This document shows, piece after piece, positions 39,073-46,893 of a stretch of DNA of 64,000 nucleotides (positions within the stretch are counted from its first letter, which is position 1; each line of letters starts with the position of its first letter). The notes under the pieces were generated by a model that ran no database searches, was not told the DNA's origin, and saw nothing but the letters and a program-made list of their open reading frames with translations. The translations under genes and the position numbers were made by a program. Origin of the DNA: CAZKAP01 sp964550895 (GTDB taxonomy: Bacteria; Bacteroidota; Bacteroidia; Flavobacteriales; Flavobacteriaceae); assembly GCA_964550895.1 (NCBI GenBank), contig CAZKAP010000013.1, forward strand, positions 3,986-67,985. Direction: 5' to 3'.

Positions 39073-40827
39073 ATGAAGGAGCTCTCGCATCTCAATAAAT
39101 ACTTTTTCAAATATCGCTGGCAGCTGCTCCTCGGTATACTGATTACTATAGTTGCCCGGGTTTTCACTCTGGTTATGCCATCCTATGTGAACAAATCCAT
39201 ACAGGTGGTCGAGCAGTATGCCTCCGGCGACCTGAACCGCGATGAGGCCGGGGCTCAGCTCTTGGGGTATATCGGAATCATCATTGGAGCTACTGCCATG
39301 GCGGCTATTTTCACCTTCCTGATGCGTCAGACCATCATCAATGTTTCGCGCTATATCGAATACGACCTGAAAAATGAAGTGTACGCGCACTATCAGCGCC
39401 TCAGTCTCAGTTTCTATAAACGAAACCGGATCGGCGACCTCATGAACCGAATCTCCGAGGATGTCAGTCAGGTCCGCATGTACTGTGGTCCGGTCATCAT
39501 GTACGGAATTACCAACCTGACCCTCTTCGCGTGCCTGCTCCCGCTCATGTTTATCAAGGCACCTGAAATCGCCTTTTATACCGTGTTGCCGCTCCCGGTG
39601 CTCTCTGTTCTCATCTACGTGATCTCCCGGGTGATTCACGAGCGAAGCACCCGGGTACAGGAATTCCTTTCGGAACTCTCCACGTTTACTCAGGAGACGT
39701 TTTCCGGCATTTCCGTGATCAAGGCATATACCCTGGAGGAGCAGACCCAGGCTGAACTCGACAGGCTGGCGGATAAGGGAAAGGATGTGAGCATGAGCCT
39801 TGCCAAGGTAAATGCCTGGTTTTTTCCGCTGATGATCCTCCTGATCGGTGTTAGCAACCTATTCGTCATGTACATAGGGGGGATGCAGTACATCAACGGA
39901 GAGATCGAATCGCTTGGGATCATAGCCGAGTTCATCATGTATGTGAACATGCTGACCTGGCCCGTGGCCGTGGTAGGCTGGCTAACCTCAGTCATTCAAA
40001 GGGCCGCGGCCTCACAGAAGAGGATCAACGAATTTCTACAGCAGCGTCCTGAAATCCTGGATGACGGCTTCTGCAGGGACCCCATAAAGGGAGCGATCGA
40101 ATTCGAAGAGGTTTCCTTTACCTATCCGGATACGGGTATCAAGGCCCTGGACGGAGTGAGTTTCCGAATAGATCCCGGACAGACCTACGCGATCATGGGG
40201 CGAACCGGATCGGGAAAATCAACCCTGTTGGATCTGCTGGGCAGGCTGTACGAAGTGGACACGGGCGAGATTCGAATAGACGGCAAGCCCCTTAAGGAAT
40301 TCTCCCTGCAACACCTCCGTTCGGCCATGGGAGTCGTTCCCCAGGACGGATTCCTGTTTTCCGATTCGATTCGCAACAACATTGGGGTCGGTAAGGCCGA
40401 AGCCACTCCCGAAGATATTGAACAGGCTGCTCGCCTGGCCGCCGTTCACGACAATATCGAGGGCTTCAGAGACGGTTACGAAACCGTGCTGGGCGAACGG
40501 GGAATATCCCTCAGTGGCGGACAGAAACAGCGGGTTTCCATTGCCCGGGCCCTGATCAAGGATCCCGAAATCTTCGCCTTTGACGATTGCCTGTCGGCAG
40601 TCGACACGGAGACGGAAGAAGTCATACTGGGTCATATCAGGGACATCTCTGCCAGCAAAACCACCCTGCTGGTCAGTCACCGGGTAAGCACCGCAAAGCA
40701 CACGGATCGCGTACTGGTGATCGAAGACGGTCGCATCATACAGGAGGGGACTCACGACGTATTGCTCTCAGAACCGGGATATTATCGGGATTTATACGAA
40801 GAACAGCTGGCCGGCAGGGACGCCTAA
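39073..40827 (+). CDS. ABC transporter with fused permease and ATPase (MsbA/MdlB type)
   Basis: This 584-residue half-transporter has six membrane helices (about residues 15-320) and a C-terminal ATPase (about 335-584). The ATPase shows AIMGRTGSGKSTLLDLLGRL (Walker A), SLSGGQKQRVSIARALIKDP (signature), EIFAFDDCLSAVDTETE (Walker B, with D-D where D-E is usual) and LLVSHRVSTAKH (switch His). It would act as a homodimer or with a partner to flip lipids or expel drugs. The D-D catalytic position, in place of the usual catalytic glutamate, resembles the degenerate site of heterodimeric exporters and may mean that a partner subunit is needed. No second half-transporter is adjacent. Confidence 0.9.
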   Translation: MKELSHLNKYFFKYRWQLLLGILITIVARVFTLVMPSYVNKSIQVVEQYASGDLNRDEAGAQLLGYIGIIIGATAMAAIFTFLMRQTIINVSRYIEYDLKNEVYAHYQRLSLSFYKRNRIGDLMNRISEDVSQVRMYCGPVIMYGITNLTLFACLLPLMFIKAPEIAFYTVLPLPVLSVLIYVISRVIHERSTRVQEFLSELSTFTQETFSGISVIKAYTLEEQTQAELDRLADKGKDVSMSLAKVNAWFFPLMILLIGVSNLFVMYIGGMQYINGEIESLGIIAEFIMYVNMLTWPVAVVGWLTSVIQRAAASQKRINEFLQQRPEILDDGFCRDPIKGAIEFEEVSFTYPDTGIKALDGVSFRIDPGQTYAIMGRTGSGKSTLLDLLGRLYEVDTGEIRIDGKPLKEFSLQHLRSAMGVVPQDGFLFSDSIRNNIGVGKAEATPEDIEQAARLAAVHDNIEGFRDGYETVLGERGISLSGGQKQRVSIARALIKDPEIFAFDDCLSAVDTETEEVILGHIRDISASKTTLLVSHRVSTAKHTDRVLVIEDGRIIQEGTHDVLLSEPGYYRDLYEEQLAGRDA

Positions 40828-40894
40828 ATTAAAGTTGTCAGCTTAGGTTTTTTTTTACATTTTTGAGGAAAGTACCGAGCAACCCACGGTAACC

Positions 40895-41275
40895 ATGAGT
40901 GAAAAAGATTTAGGCGCACAGGAGGAGATCCATTCCAAGGTACTCAGGGCGGGCAGAAGAACCTATTTTTTCGACGTCCGAAGCACCAAGGCAGGAGATT
41001 ATTACCTCACCATCACGGAAAGTAAGAAGTTTACAAACGAGGATGGCTCCTTTCACTACAAGAAACACAAGATATACCTCTACAAGGAGGATTTCGATTC
41101 GTTCAGGGAACACATGAGCGAGATGATGGACTTTATCATCGATGCCAAGGGAGAGGAGGTCATATCGGAGCGCCATCAGAAGGACTTCAGGAAAGAGGAT
41201 ACGAATGAAGGGGATGCCAAAGGACCCGATCCCGGAAGCAACGGATATATGGATATCGATTTCGACGATATTTGA
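40895..41275 (+). CDS. PUR family nucleic-acid-binding protein (DUF3276)
   Basis: This 126-residue protein has the PUR repeat pattern AGRRTYFFDVRSTKAGDYYLTITESKKF (about residue 20) and KKHKIYLYKEDFDSFREHMSEMMDFI (about residue 57), with an acidic tail. Bacterial PUR proteins have one repeat and dimerise to bind single-stranded DNA or RNA; flavobacterial and spirochaete members share this form. Cellular role in Bacteroidota is not established. It is followed by the redoxin gene after 39 bases and may share a transcript with it. Confidence 0.88.
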   Translation: MSEKDLGAQEEIHSKVLRAGRRTYFFDVRSTKAGDYYLTITESKKFTNEDGSFHYKKHKIYLYKEDFDSFREHMSEMMDFIIDAKGEEVISERHQKDFRKEDTNEGDAKGPDPGSNGYMDIDFDDI

Positions 41276-41314
41276 TAGTTCCCTCCCGCCTCATACTATA
41301 GCGAAAATCCCATT

Positions 41315-41872
41315 ATGGCTCGAACGGAAAGCAATATGCTCCCTTTGGGAACCGAGGCACCCGATTTTAAACTCCGGGATGCCGTCACGGAAGAAGTTAT
41401 GCTGCTCGGTGAACTCAAAGGCCCTAGAGCGACCCTGATCATGTTTATATGCAATCACTGCCCGTTTGTGAAGCATGTAAACGCAGGTATAGTCTCTCTG
41501 GCCCGCGACTACATGTCCCGGGGCGTCGGATGTATAGCCATATCCAGTAATGACATACGGAACTATCCCGAAGATGCGCCGGAAAAGATGAGGCAGGTTG
41601 CCCGGGAAGAGGGGTATCCGTTTCCCTATCTGTTCGACGAAAGTCAGGAAGTTGCCCGATCCTACCATGCGGCCTGTACTCCTGATTTCTACCTCTTCGA
41701 CGGCAATCTGCAGTTGGTTTACCGGGGACAGCTGGACGATTCACGACCACAAAACGGGGTTCCCGTGACCGGGGATTCCCTGCGTTCCGCCCTGGATGCC
41801 CTGTTGGAAAACCGACCCATCGATCCCGTCCAGAAGCCCAGCCTGGGCTGTAACATAAAGTGGAAGCCCTGA
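41315..41872 (+). CDS. Thioredoxin-like/AhpC-TSA family protein
   Basis: This 185-residue cytoplasmic protein has the peroxiredoxin-type start LGTEAPDFKLRDAVTEEV and the active region LIMFICNHCPFVKHV (about residue 49). There the thioredoxin C-x-x-C is C-N-H-C followed by a conserved P-F-V-K-H block. TPDFYLFD (about residue 121) gives the cis-proline. It belongs to the redoxin subgroup with C-N-H-C-P-F, often described as a thiol reductase or peroxiredoxin-like protein. No signal peptide. Downstream is a T9 run (about 41907) but no clear hairpin. Confidence 0.87.
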   Translation: MARTESNMLPLGTEAPDFKLRDAVTEEVMLLGELKGPRATLIMFICNHCPFVKHVNAGIVSLARDYMSRGVGCIAISSNDIRNYPEDAPEKMRQVAREEGYPFPYLFDESQEVARSYHAACTPDFYLFDGNLQLVYRGQLDDSRPQNGVPVTGDSLRSALDALLENRPIDPVQKPSLGCNIKWKP

Positions 41873-41976
41873 GGCTCCGGTAGATTTAGGTTGGGCCGCT
41901 CTCGCATTTTTTTTTCATCTCAGTATAGCTATTCGACGAATTGCTGCGTTATAAAGTAGGGTAAACGTTTTCTTAA

Positions 41977-41998
41977 TTGTTTCCCAATTGTGAAACAA
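41977..41998. promoter_or_regulatory. Inverted repeat upstream of a small membrane ORF
   Basis: TTGTTTC and GAAACAA form a perfect 7-bp inverted repeat separated by 8 bases, 22 bp before the ATG at 42020. It could be an operator or an RNA hairpin. Confidence 0.3.
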
Positions 41999-42019
41999 AA
42001 GCCTTAAACCTTACTAAAA

Positions 42020-42115
42020 ATGACAACTTTCTGGATAGCCTTCTCCTGCCTTCTTCTCCTGAACGCCCTGTTGATCACCTTTAGCCTTAACGAACGCAAC
42101 AGGTTGGAAGAATAG
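42020..42115 (+). CDS. Small single-pass membrane protein (31 aa)
   Basis: The frame is ATG to TAG, 31 residues: MTTFWIAFSCLLLLNALLITF then SLNERNRLEE. It has one hydrophobic helix and a charged C-terminal tail, a layout seen in real small membrane proteins. It lies between convergent neighbours with its stop four bases from the cyclophilin-FKBP gene's end, and an A-rich stretch precedes the ATG. No homologue comes to mind. Real coding is plausible but unproven, because a short hydrophobic ORF can occur by chance. Confidence 0.45.
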   Translation: MTTFWIAFSCLLLLNALLITFSLNERNRLEE

Positions 42116-42118
42116 CGT

Positions 42119-43045
42119 TTAAACCGCCGCGACCAGTTCCACCCGAAAAATCAATATGGCATTCGGAGGGATAACTCCGCCTGCCCCTCTCTGGCCATAG
42201 CCCAGATCCGGAGGAATGACGAATTCCGCCTGGTCTCCTACCTTTAACAGTGCGATGCCCTCATCCCAGCCCGGAATGACCTGGCCTGTTCCCAGCGTAA
42301 ATTCAAAAGGCTCCTTGCGGCTGAACGAAGAGTCGAACACGGTTCCGTCGCTGAGCTTCCCCTCGTAGTGTACCTTTACCCGGTTTCCCTTCGAAGCGGC
42401 CGGCCCATCCCCTTCCTTTAAAACACGGTATCGAAGTCCATTGCCGGTCTTGCTGAAACTCCTGGCCAGCTCGTCCATTTCGGATTCCAGTCGTGCCTGT
42501 GCCTGCCTGGCGCGGTCTTCACGTGACGAAACAAACCTATCGAACTCCTCGTCTGCATTCCACTGCGAGGCCTCGCTCCCGATTCGCTCGATGGTCAGCG
42601 AATCGATCACATCGCCCTGAACTACGGCATCAACGACCTCCTGTCCGGCGACCACCTCACCAAAGACCGTGTGTTTACCATCGAGCCAGGGTGTGGGTAC
42701 ATGGGTAATGAAGAACTGGCTTCCATTGGTTCCCGGTCCCGCGTTGGCCATGGAAAGTATACCGGGCCTGTCGTGCTTGAGATCCGGGCGAATCTCGTCA
42801 TCGAATTGATAGCCTGGTCCTCCAACCCCGGTGCCCTTGGGGCACCCGCCTTGTATCATAAAGTCTGAAATGACCCGGTGAAACTTCAGGCCGTCGTAGA
42901 AGGGCCGGTCTCCCGGAATCCGTTTCTGGCTACCTTCGGCCAGACTCACAAAATTCGCAACGGTACCGGGGGTCTGCTCGTGAGTCAGTCGAACCCTTAC
43001 CTCTCCTTTACCCGTTATAATCCGGGCATAAATTCCATCTTGCAT
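42119..43045 (-). CDS. Fused cyclophilin-FKBP peptidyl-prolyl isomerase
   Basis: This 308-residue protein joins two unrelated proline isomerase families. The N-terminal cyclophilin (about residues 1-165) shows FYDGLKFHRVISDFMIQGGCPKGTGVGGPGY, GILSMANAGPGTNGSQFFIT and WLDGKHTVFGEV. A helical linker (about 166-205) with SQWNADEEFDRFVSSREDRARQAQA joins it to the C-terminal FKBP domain (about 205-308), with VKVHYEGKLSDGTVFDSSFSRKEPFEFTLG, VIPGWDEGIALLKVGDQAEFVIPPDLGYGQRGAGG and LIFRVELVAAV. There is no signal peptide, so it acts in the cytoplasm. Such dual immunophilins are known from Bacteroidota and a few protists. The M28 peptidase lies 15 bases upstream on the same strand. Confidence 0.93.
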   Translation of the reverse strand: MQDGIYARIITGKGEVRVRLTHEQTPGTVANFVSLAEGSQKRIPGDRPFYDGLKFHRVISDFMIQGGCPKGTGVGGPGYQFDDEIRPDLKHDRPGILSMANAGPGTNGSQFFITHVPTPWLDGKHTVFGEVVAGQEVVDAVVQGDVIDSLTIERIGSEASQWNADEEFDRFVSSREDRARQAQARLESEMDELARSFSKTGNGLRYRVLKEGDGPAASKGNRVKVHYEGKLSDGTVFDSSFSRKEPFEFTLGTGQVIPGWDEGIALLKVGDQAEFVIPPDLGYGQRGAGGVIPPNAILIFRVELVAAV

Positions 43046-43060
43046 ATTGAATGATTACAG

Positions 43061-44503
43061 TTATTTGAATCCGTATTTGTCTGCCAGATATACCAGTCCG
43101 GCCATAGTAGCGGCCCCCATAGCCAATTCCCGCTCATTGATAAATTCGAAGGTGTCATTCTCGGTATGATGGTGCTCGAAATACCGCTGAGAATCCGGTT
43201 TCAGTCCGGCGAGGACCACCTTCCCGTCCCTGAGCGGACTTATATCCGCTCCGCTCCCACCCCTGGCGAATAAGTGAATGTAGTAGGGTGCAAAGAGCGG
43301 CTTCCAGGTCTCTATCTGACGGTATTGATCGTCGGTACAGTCCAGGGAAAACCCGCGGGGAGTGAACCCACCGCTATCGCTCTCCAGGGCGAGTACGTGC
43401 TTTTCCGACAGGGAATGCACCCAGTCGGCGTACCGACGACCGCCCCGTAAACCATTCTCTTCGTTGGTAAACAACACCACTCTTATGGTCCTCTGTGGGC
43501 GGTATCCGGTCTCTTTGAAGAGCCTCAGCACTTCCATGCTTTGCACACAACCCGCCCCGTCATCGTGCGATCCGTCTCCCAAATCCCAGGAATCGAGATG
43601 TCCTCCCACAACGATGACTTCCTCGGGGTAACGGGAACCCCGAATTTCTCCTATGACATTATGGGATGTAACATCCGGCAGGTTCTCGCAATTGAGTTTC
43701 ATGAAGAACCGGGTCCTGGGATCCAGCCGCAGTGTTGCGCTCAATAATTCGGCCCCATTGGTGCTAATGGCAGCGGCTGGGATGCGCATGGTTTCAGGCA
43801 GATTCCCGTAGGACAAGGTTCCCGTATGCGGAAAGTCATCCAGTCGCAGGTTCATCGAACGCACGATCACCCCCAGGGCACCATAGCCCACCGCTCTGCG
43901 CGCGCCCTCAACCCGCTGATCAACGGCTCCTCCATAGGCATTGAAGGTATTAATCTGCAGGGGGTCCATGGGGCGGTTAAAAAATACGATCTTGCCTGCC
44001 ACGCCTTTGACCCCTAGGGAATCCAGCTGATCGAAATCCCGGACTTCGACTACTTCGGACTTCATCCCGCCTATAGGAGTGGCTACCGAACCCCCAAGGG
44101 CGGCAATGGGTAGTCGTGTCGTGAACCCCCGACCCGTCTCCATATAGGCATACTCGGGTGCACCCCGTACCCACCGGGGAACCTCCACTTCCTGAAGCCA
44201 CACCCGATCCAGGCCGAGTTTATTCATTTCCTTACGGGTGTATTCCACCGCGAGCTCGAGTTCCACCGAACCCGAAAGCCTTCCTCCGATCTGGGTGGAC
44301 AGGTGCCTCAGCCATGTATACGTCTGGCCGTTGGTGAGGGCCGTATCGAAAAAAGCCCGTATTCTCAAAGAGTCCGCGTTGGGGGATAATGCAGGTTCCC
44401 CGGCATACTGCCCGTAAACGGAGGGTAAAGTCATTACCATACCCAACAACAGTACCCAGAATATATCCGAAAGCCCTGTCTTATGATTCATTTTCCAACT
44501 CAT
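43061..44503 (-). CDS. Exported M28 family metallopeptidase
   Basis: This protein has 480 residues from ATG 44503; ATG 44491 gives 476 and an equally good signal peptide (helix DIFWVLLLGMVMTLPSVYG), and I cannot decide between them. The dizinc M28 catalytic domain is at about residues 290-480: VVGGHLDSWDLGDGSHDDGAG supplies His and Asp ligands, FTNEENGLRGG the catalytic Glu pair, ALESDSGG an Asp ligand and YFEHHHTENDTFEFI the last His. The middle part (about 110-260) looks like a protease-associated (PA) domain. It probably hydrolyses peptides in the periplasm or at the cell surface. The start overlaps the PPK2 stop. Confidence 0.9.
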   Translation of the reverse strand: MSWKMNHKTGLSDIFWVLLLGMVMTLPSVYGQYAGEPALSPNADSLRIRAFFDTALTNGQTYTWLRHLSTQIGGRLSGSVELELAVEYTRKEMNKLGLDRVWLQEVEVPRWVRGAPEYAYMETGRGFTTRLPIAALGGSVATPIGGMKSEVVEVRDFDQLDSLGVKGVAGKIVFFNRPMDPLQINTFNAYGGAVDQRVEGARRAVGYGALGVIVRSMNLRLDDFPHTGTLSYGNLPETMRIPAAAISTNGAELLSATLRLDPRTRFFMKLNCENLPDVTSHNVIGEIRGSRYPEEVIVVGGHLDSWDLGDGSHDDGAGCVQSMEVLRLFKETGYRPQRTIRVVLFTNEENGLRGGRRYADWVHSLSEKHVLALESDSGGFTPRGFSLDCTDDQYRQIETWKPLFAPYYIHLFARGGSGADISPLRDGKVVLAGLKPDSQRYFEHHHTENDTFEFINERELAMGAATMAGLVYLADKYGFK

Positions 44504-45365
44504 GAATTATCGCTTCTTTTTGTTCCTGTACTTCCTTAGCCGGCTCCGGGTACACCACATCGGTCATTTCCATCAACCGCTGCCGCAGTATTTCGGCGAC
44601 GATCACCCTCGACCACCTCTTGTTGTCCGAGGGCACAATAAACCAGGGAGAGTCCACCGTGCTCGTCCGGTTGATGGCGTCCTGATACACTTCCTGGTAG
44701 CGGTCCCAGAGCTTGCGTTCTTCCAGATCGGCTACCGAAAACTTCCAATTCTTCTCGGGCTTATGCAGTCTCCTGAGGAGCCTGTGGCGCTGTTCCTCCC
44801 GCGAAATATTCAGGAAGAACTTGAAGATACGGGTTCCGTTCTGAATCAGGTGTCGCTCAAACTGGTTGATCTGTTCGAAGCGCTGGTCCCAGAAGTCCTC
44901 GCCCGGGATACGGAAGCCTTCGGGGCCATATAGTGAAGGTATATGCTCGCTCTCCAGATATTCCGGATGTACCCGGGTAACGATGACATTTTCGTAATGC
45001 GTGCGATTATATACTGCGAACTTACCCCGCTCGGGTAAGTCCCTATAGTGCCTCCACAAGTAGTCCTGTCGATGTTCCCTCTTCGAGGGTACCTTATAGC
45101 TGTAGCAATTTACCCCCCGCACGTTAAACTCCTTAAAGACTTCCCGGATCAGGCTGTCCTTTCCGGCAGTATCCATACCCTGTATGCAGATCAGTACCGC
45201 ATACTTGCGGTGGGCGTACATGCGGTCCTGAAAATCTGCCAGCGACTCCCGGGTATCATTGAGTTGTTTCTTCAGTTCCTGTTTCGTTGCGGGTCGGGCA
45301 TAGATGGATGGCGCTCTGGAAAGGTCCAAAGGAGCCTTTACCTGGAAATCATCGGCTTCGATCAT
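44481..45365 (-). CDS. Polyphosphate kinase 2 family protein
   Basis: This 294-residue protein has the PPK2 core: a Walker A-like ICIQGMDTAGKDSLIREVF (about residue 59), the lid segment VPSKREHRQDYLWRHYRDLPERGKFAVYNRTHYENVIVTRVHP (about residues 93-135), and the Walker B-like KFFLNISREEQRHRLLRRL. PPK2 enzymes phosphorylate AMP, ADP or GDP with polyphosphate. The single-domain form is consistent with classes I and III, which I cannot separate by eye. Its substrate is therefore open. Confidence 0.92.
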   Translation of the reverse strand: MIEADDFQVKAPLDLSRAPSIYARPATKQELKKQLNDTRESLADFQDRMYAHRKYAVLICIQGMDTAGKDSLIREVFKEFNVRGVNCYSYKVPSKREHRQDYLWRHYRDLPERGKFAVYNRTHYENVIVTRVHPEYLESEHIPSLYGPEGFRIPGEDFWDQRFEQINQFERHLIQNGTRIFKFFLNISREEQRHRLLRRLHKPEKNWKFSVADLEERKLWDRYQEVYQDAINRTSTVDSPWFIVPSDNKRWSRVIVAEILRQRLMEMTDVVYPEPAKEVQEQKEAIIHELENES

Positions 45366-45555
45366 AGGATTATCGGCAGTTATATTCGTTTAATTGCAGG
45401 CCTGCCACCACCAGGGAAAACTTCCCGGTAATTGTAGTCCCTTTAAGTTCATTTGACGGTGATTTTTCCGTCATTGGTCGATGTTTTCGCTCAGCATACA
45501 CCGAATGGATTTAGATTAGACATGCGTTTCAGGAAATCCCAAATCTGACCTGTCC

Positions 45556-45648
45556 ATGAAGCTGAAAAAAATACTCATCGCCACCAGTCTTGTTATTGGT
45601 ATACTGGGGCTGCTCAGGAGTCTGATCGGCTTTCTACAGCTGATTTAA
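45556..45648 (+). CDS. Small hydrophobic membrane protein (30 aa)
   Basis: The frame is ATG to TAA, 30 residues: MKLKKILIATSLVIGILGLL then a short RSLIGFLQLI tail. Basic start plus one membrane helix is typical of small membrane peptides. It lies on the plus strand in a 295-base gap between PPK2 and the response regulator, both transcribed the other way. Coding status is uncertain. Confidence 0.4.
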   Translation: MKLKKILIATSLVIGILGLLRSLIGFLQLI

Positions 45649-45660
45649 GACCGCCCGCTT

Positions 45661-46824
45661 TCACTTCATCGCATACCGAGTAACATCGTCCTCGTCTATG
45701 GGATTCCCACCGAGTATGAGCAACCGCTCCACCACATTACGCAATTCACGGATATTACCTGTCCAATCCATTTCCTGTATGAGCTTCATAGCCTTCTTGC
45801 TGAAGGTTTTCGGGGGACGGCCCTGCTGCTCTGCGATCTGGCCCGCAAAGTACTCTGCGAGAGCCGGTATATCCCCCCTGCGTTCGTTCAGGGAAGGTAC
45901 GCGGATTTCGATCACAGCCAGTCGGTGAAAGAGATCCTCACGGAAACGTCCGGCGCGGATTTCCTCTTTTAGATCTTTGTTGGTAGCTGCCAGTACACGC
46001 ACGTCCACCGCTATGGTCTTATCCGAACCCACGCGAGATATTTTGTTCTCCTGAAGGGCTCGTAACACTTTGGACTGGGCGGCGAGACTCATATCGCCAA
46101 TCTCGTCCAGGAACAGGGTACCCTTATTCGCGGCCTCAAACTTTCCGGCCCGGTCCTTAACTGCCGAGGTGAAGGCCCCCTTCACATGTCCGAACAGTTC
46201 GCTTTCGATCAGCTCCGAGGGTATGGCCGCACAATTGACGGCCAGCATTGGATTAGTGGATCGTTCACTCTTCTGATGAAGCCAATGCGCCACGAGTTCC
46301 TTGCCCGTGCCATTGCTGCCCGTAATCAGCACCCGGGCGTCGGTTGGGGCGACCTTCTCAATGATCTCCTTGACCTGCCGGAGTTCCTGGCTGTCGCCGA
46401 TCATCTCGTAGTTCTTGTCCACCCGTTTGCGAAGATTCCGGTTTTCCGTAACGAGTTCCTTCCGGTCCAGGGCATTTCGAACGGTGGTGAGTAAGCGGTT
46501 CAGGTCCGGAGGCTTACTGATATAATCAAAAGCACCCAACTTCATACTCTGTACGGCCACCTCCAGGTCGCCGTGTCCCGATATCATGATAAAGGGAACC
46601 TCAGGGCGGGTTTTGCGCGAACGCTCCAACACTTCGATTCCATCGATCTTAGGCATTTTGATATCGCAGAGAACAAGATCAATTTCCTCATTTTCCAGGA
46701 CCTGGAGACCCTTTTCTCCGTTTTCGGCCTCAAGTACCGTGTAGGAATCGCTCTCCTCTTTAAGGATTTTACTCAGAACGCGCCTGATGCTAGCCTCGTC
46801 TTCAATTAACAGTATTTGCGCCAT
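45661..46824 (-). CDS. NtrC-family response regulator lacking the C-terminal HTH
   Basis: The protein has 387 residues from ATG 46824. A receiver domain (about 1-120) contains ILLIEDEASI, DLVLCDIKMPKIDG (phospho-acceptor Asp about residue 54) and the conserved Lys in YISKPP. An AAA+ sigma54-activator domain follows (about 140-380), with Walker A ITGSNGTGKELVAHW, ESELFGHVKGAFTSAVKDRAGKFEAANKGTLFLDEIGDMS (sigma54 loop GAFTSA in place of GAFTGA), FREDLFHRLAVIEIRVPSLNERRGDI and WTGNIRELRNVVERLLI. The protein ends at about the close of the AAA+ domain, so the usual Fis-type DNA-binding helix-turn-helix is missing. Many flavobacterial relatives share this length. No histidine kinase is adjacent. 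Confidence 0.9.
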   Translation of the reverse strand: MAQILLIEDEASIRRVLSKILKEESDSYTVLEAENGEKGLQVLENEEIDLVLCDIKMPKIDGIEVLERSRKTRPEVPFIMISGHGDLEVAVQSMKLGAFDYISKPPDLNRLLTTVRNALDRKELVTENRNLRKRVDKNYEMIGDSQELRQVKEIIEKVAPTDARVLITGSNGTGKELVAHWLHQKSERSTNPMLAVNCAAIPSELIESELFGHVKGAFTSAVKDRAGKFEAANKGTLFLDEIGDMSLAAQSKVLRALQENKISRVGSDKTIAVDVRVLAATNKDLKEEIRAGRFREDLFHRLAVIEIRVPSLNERRGDIPALAEYFAGQIAEQQGRPPKTFSKKAMKLIQEMDWTGNIRELRNVVERLLILGGNPIDEDDVTRYAMK

Positions 46825-46859
46825 AGTCCAATGCTTGAGGTGGATTTCCGCCACGGCAA

Positions 46860-46867
46860 CAAAGGTA
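46860..46867 (-). promoter_or_regulatory. Candidate -7 element for the response regulator
   Basis: TACCTTTG on the minus strand is an exact TAnnTTTG match, 35 bp upstream of ATG 46824. It rules out the longer start at 46875, which would lie upstream of it. Confidence 0.45.
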
Positions 46868-46893
46868 ACGTCCACCGGGCAGAAGGCCAGAAC

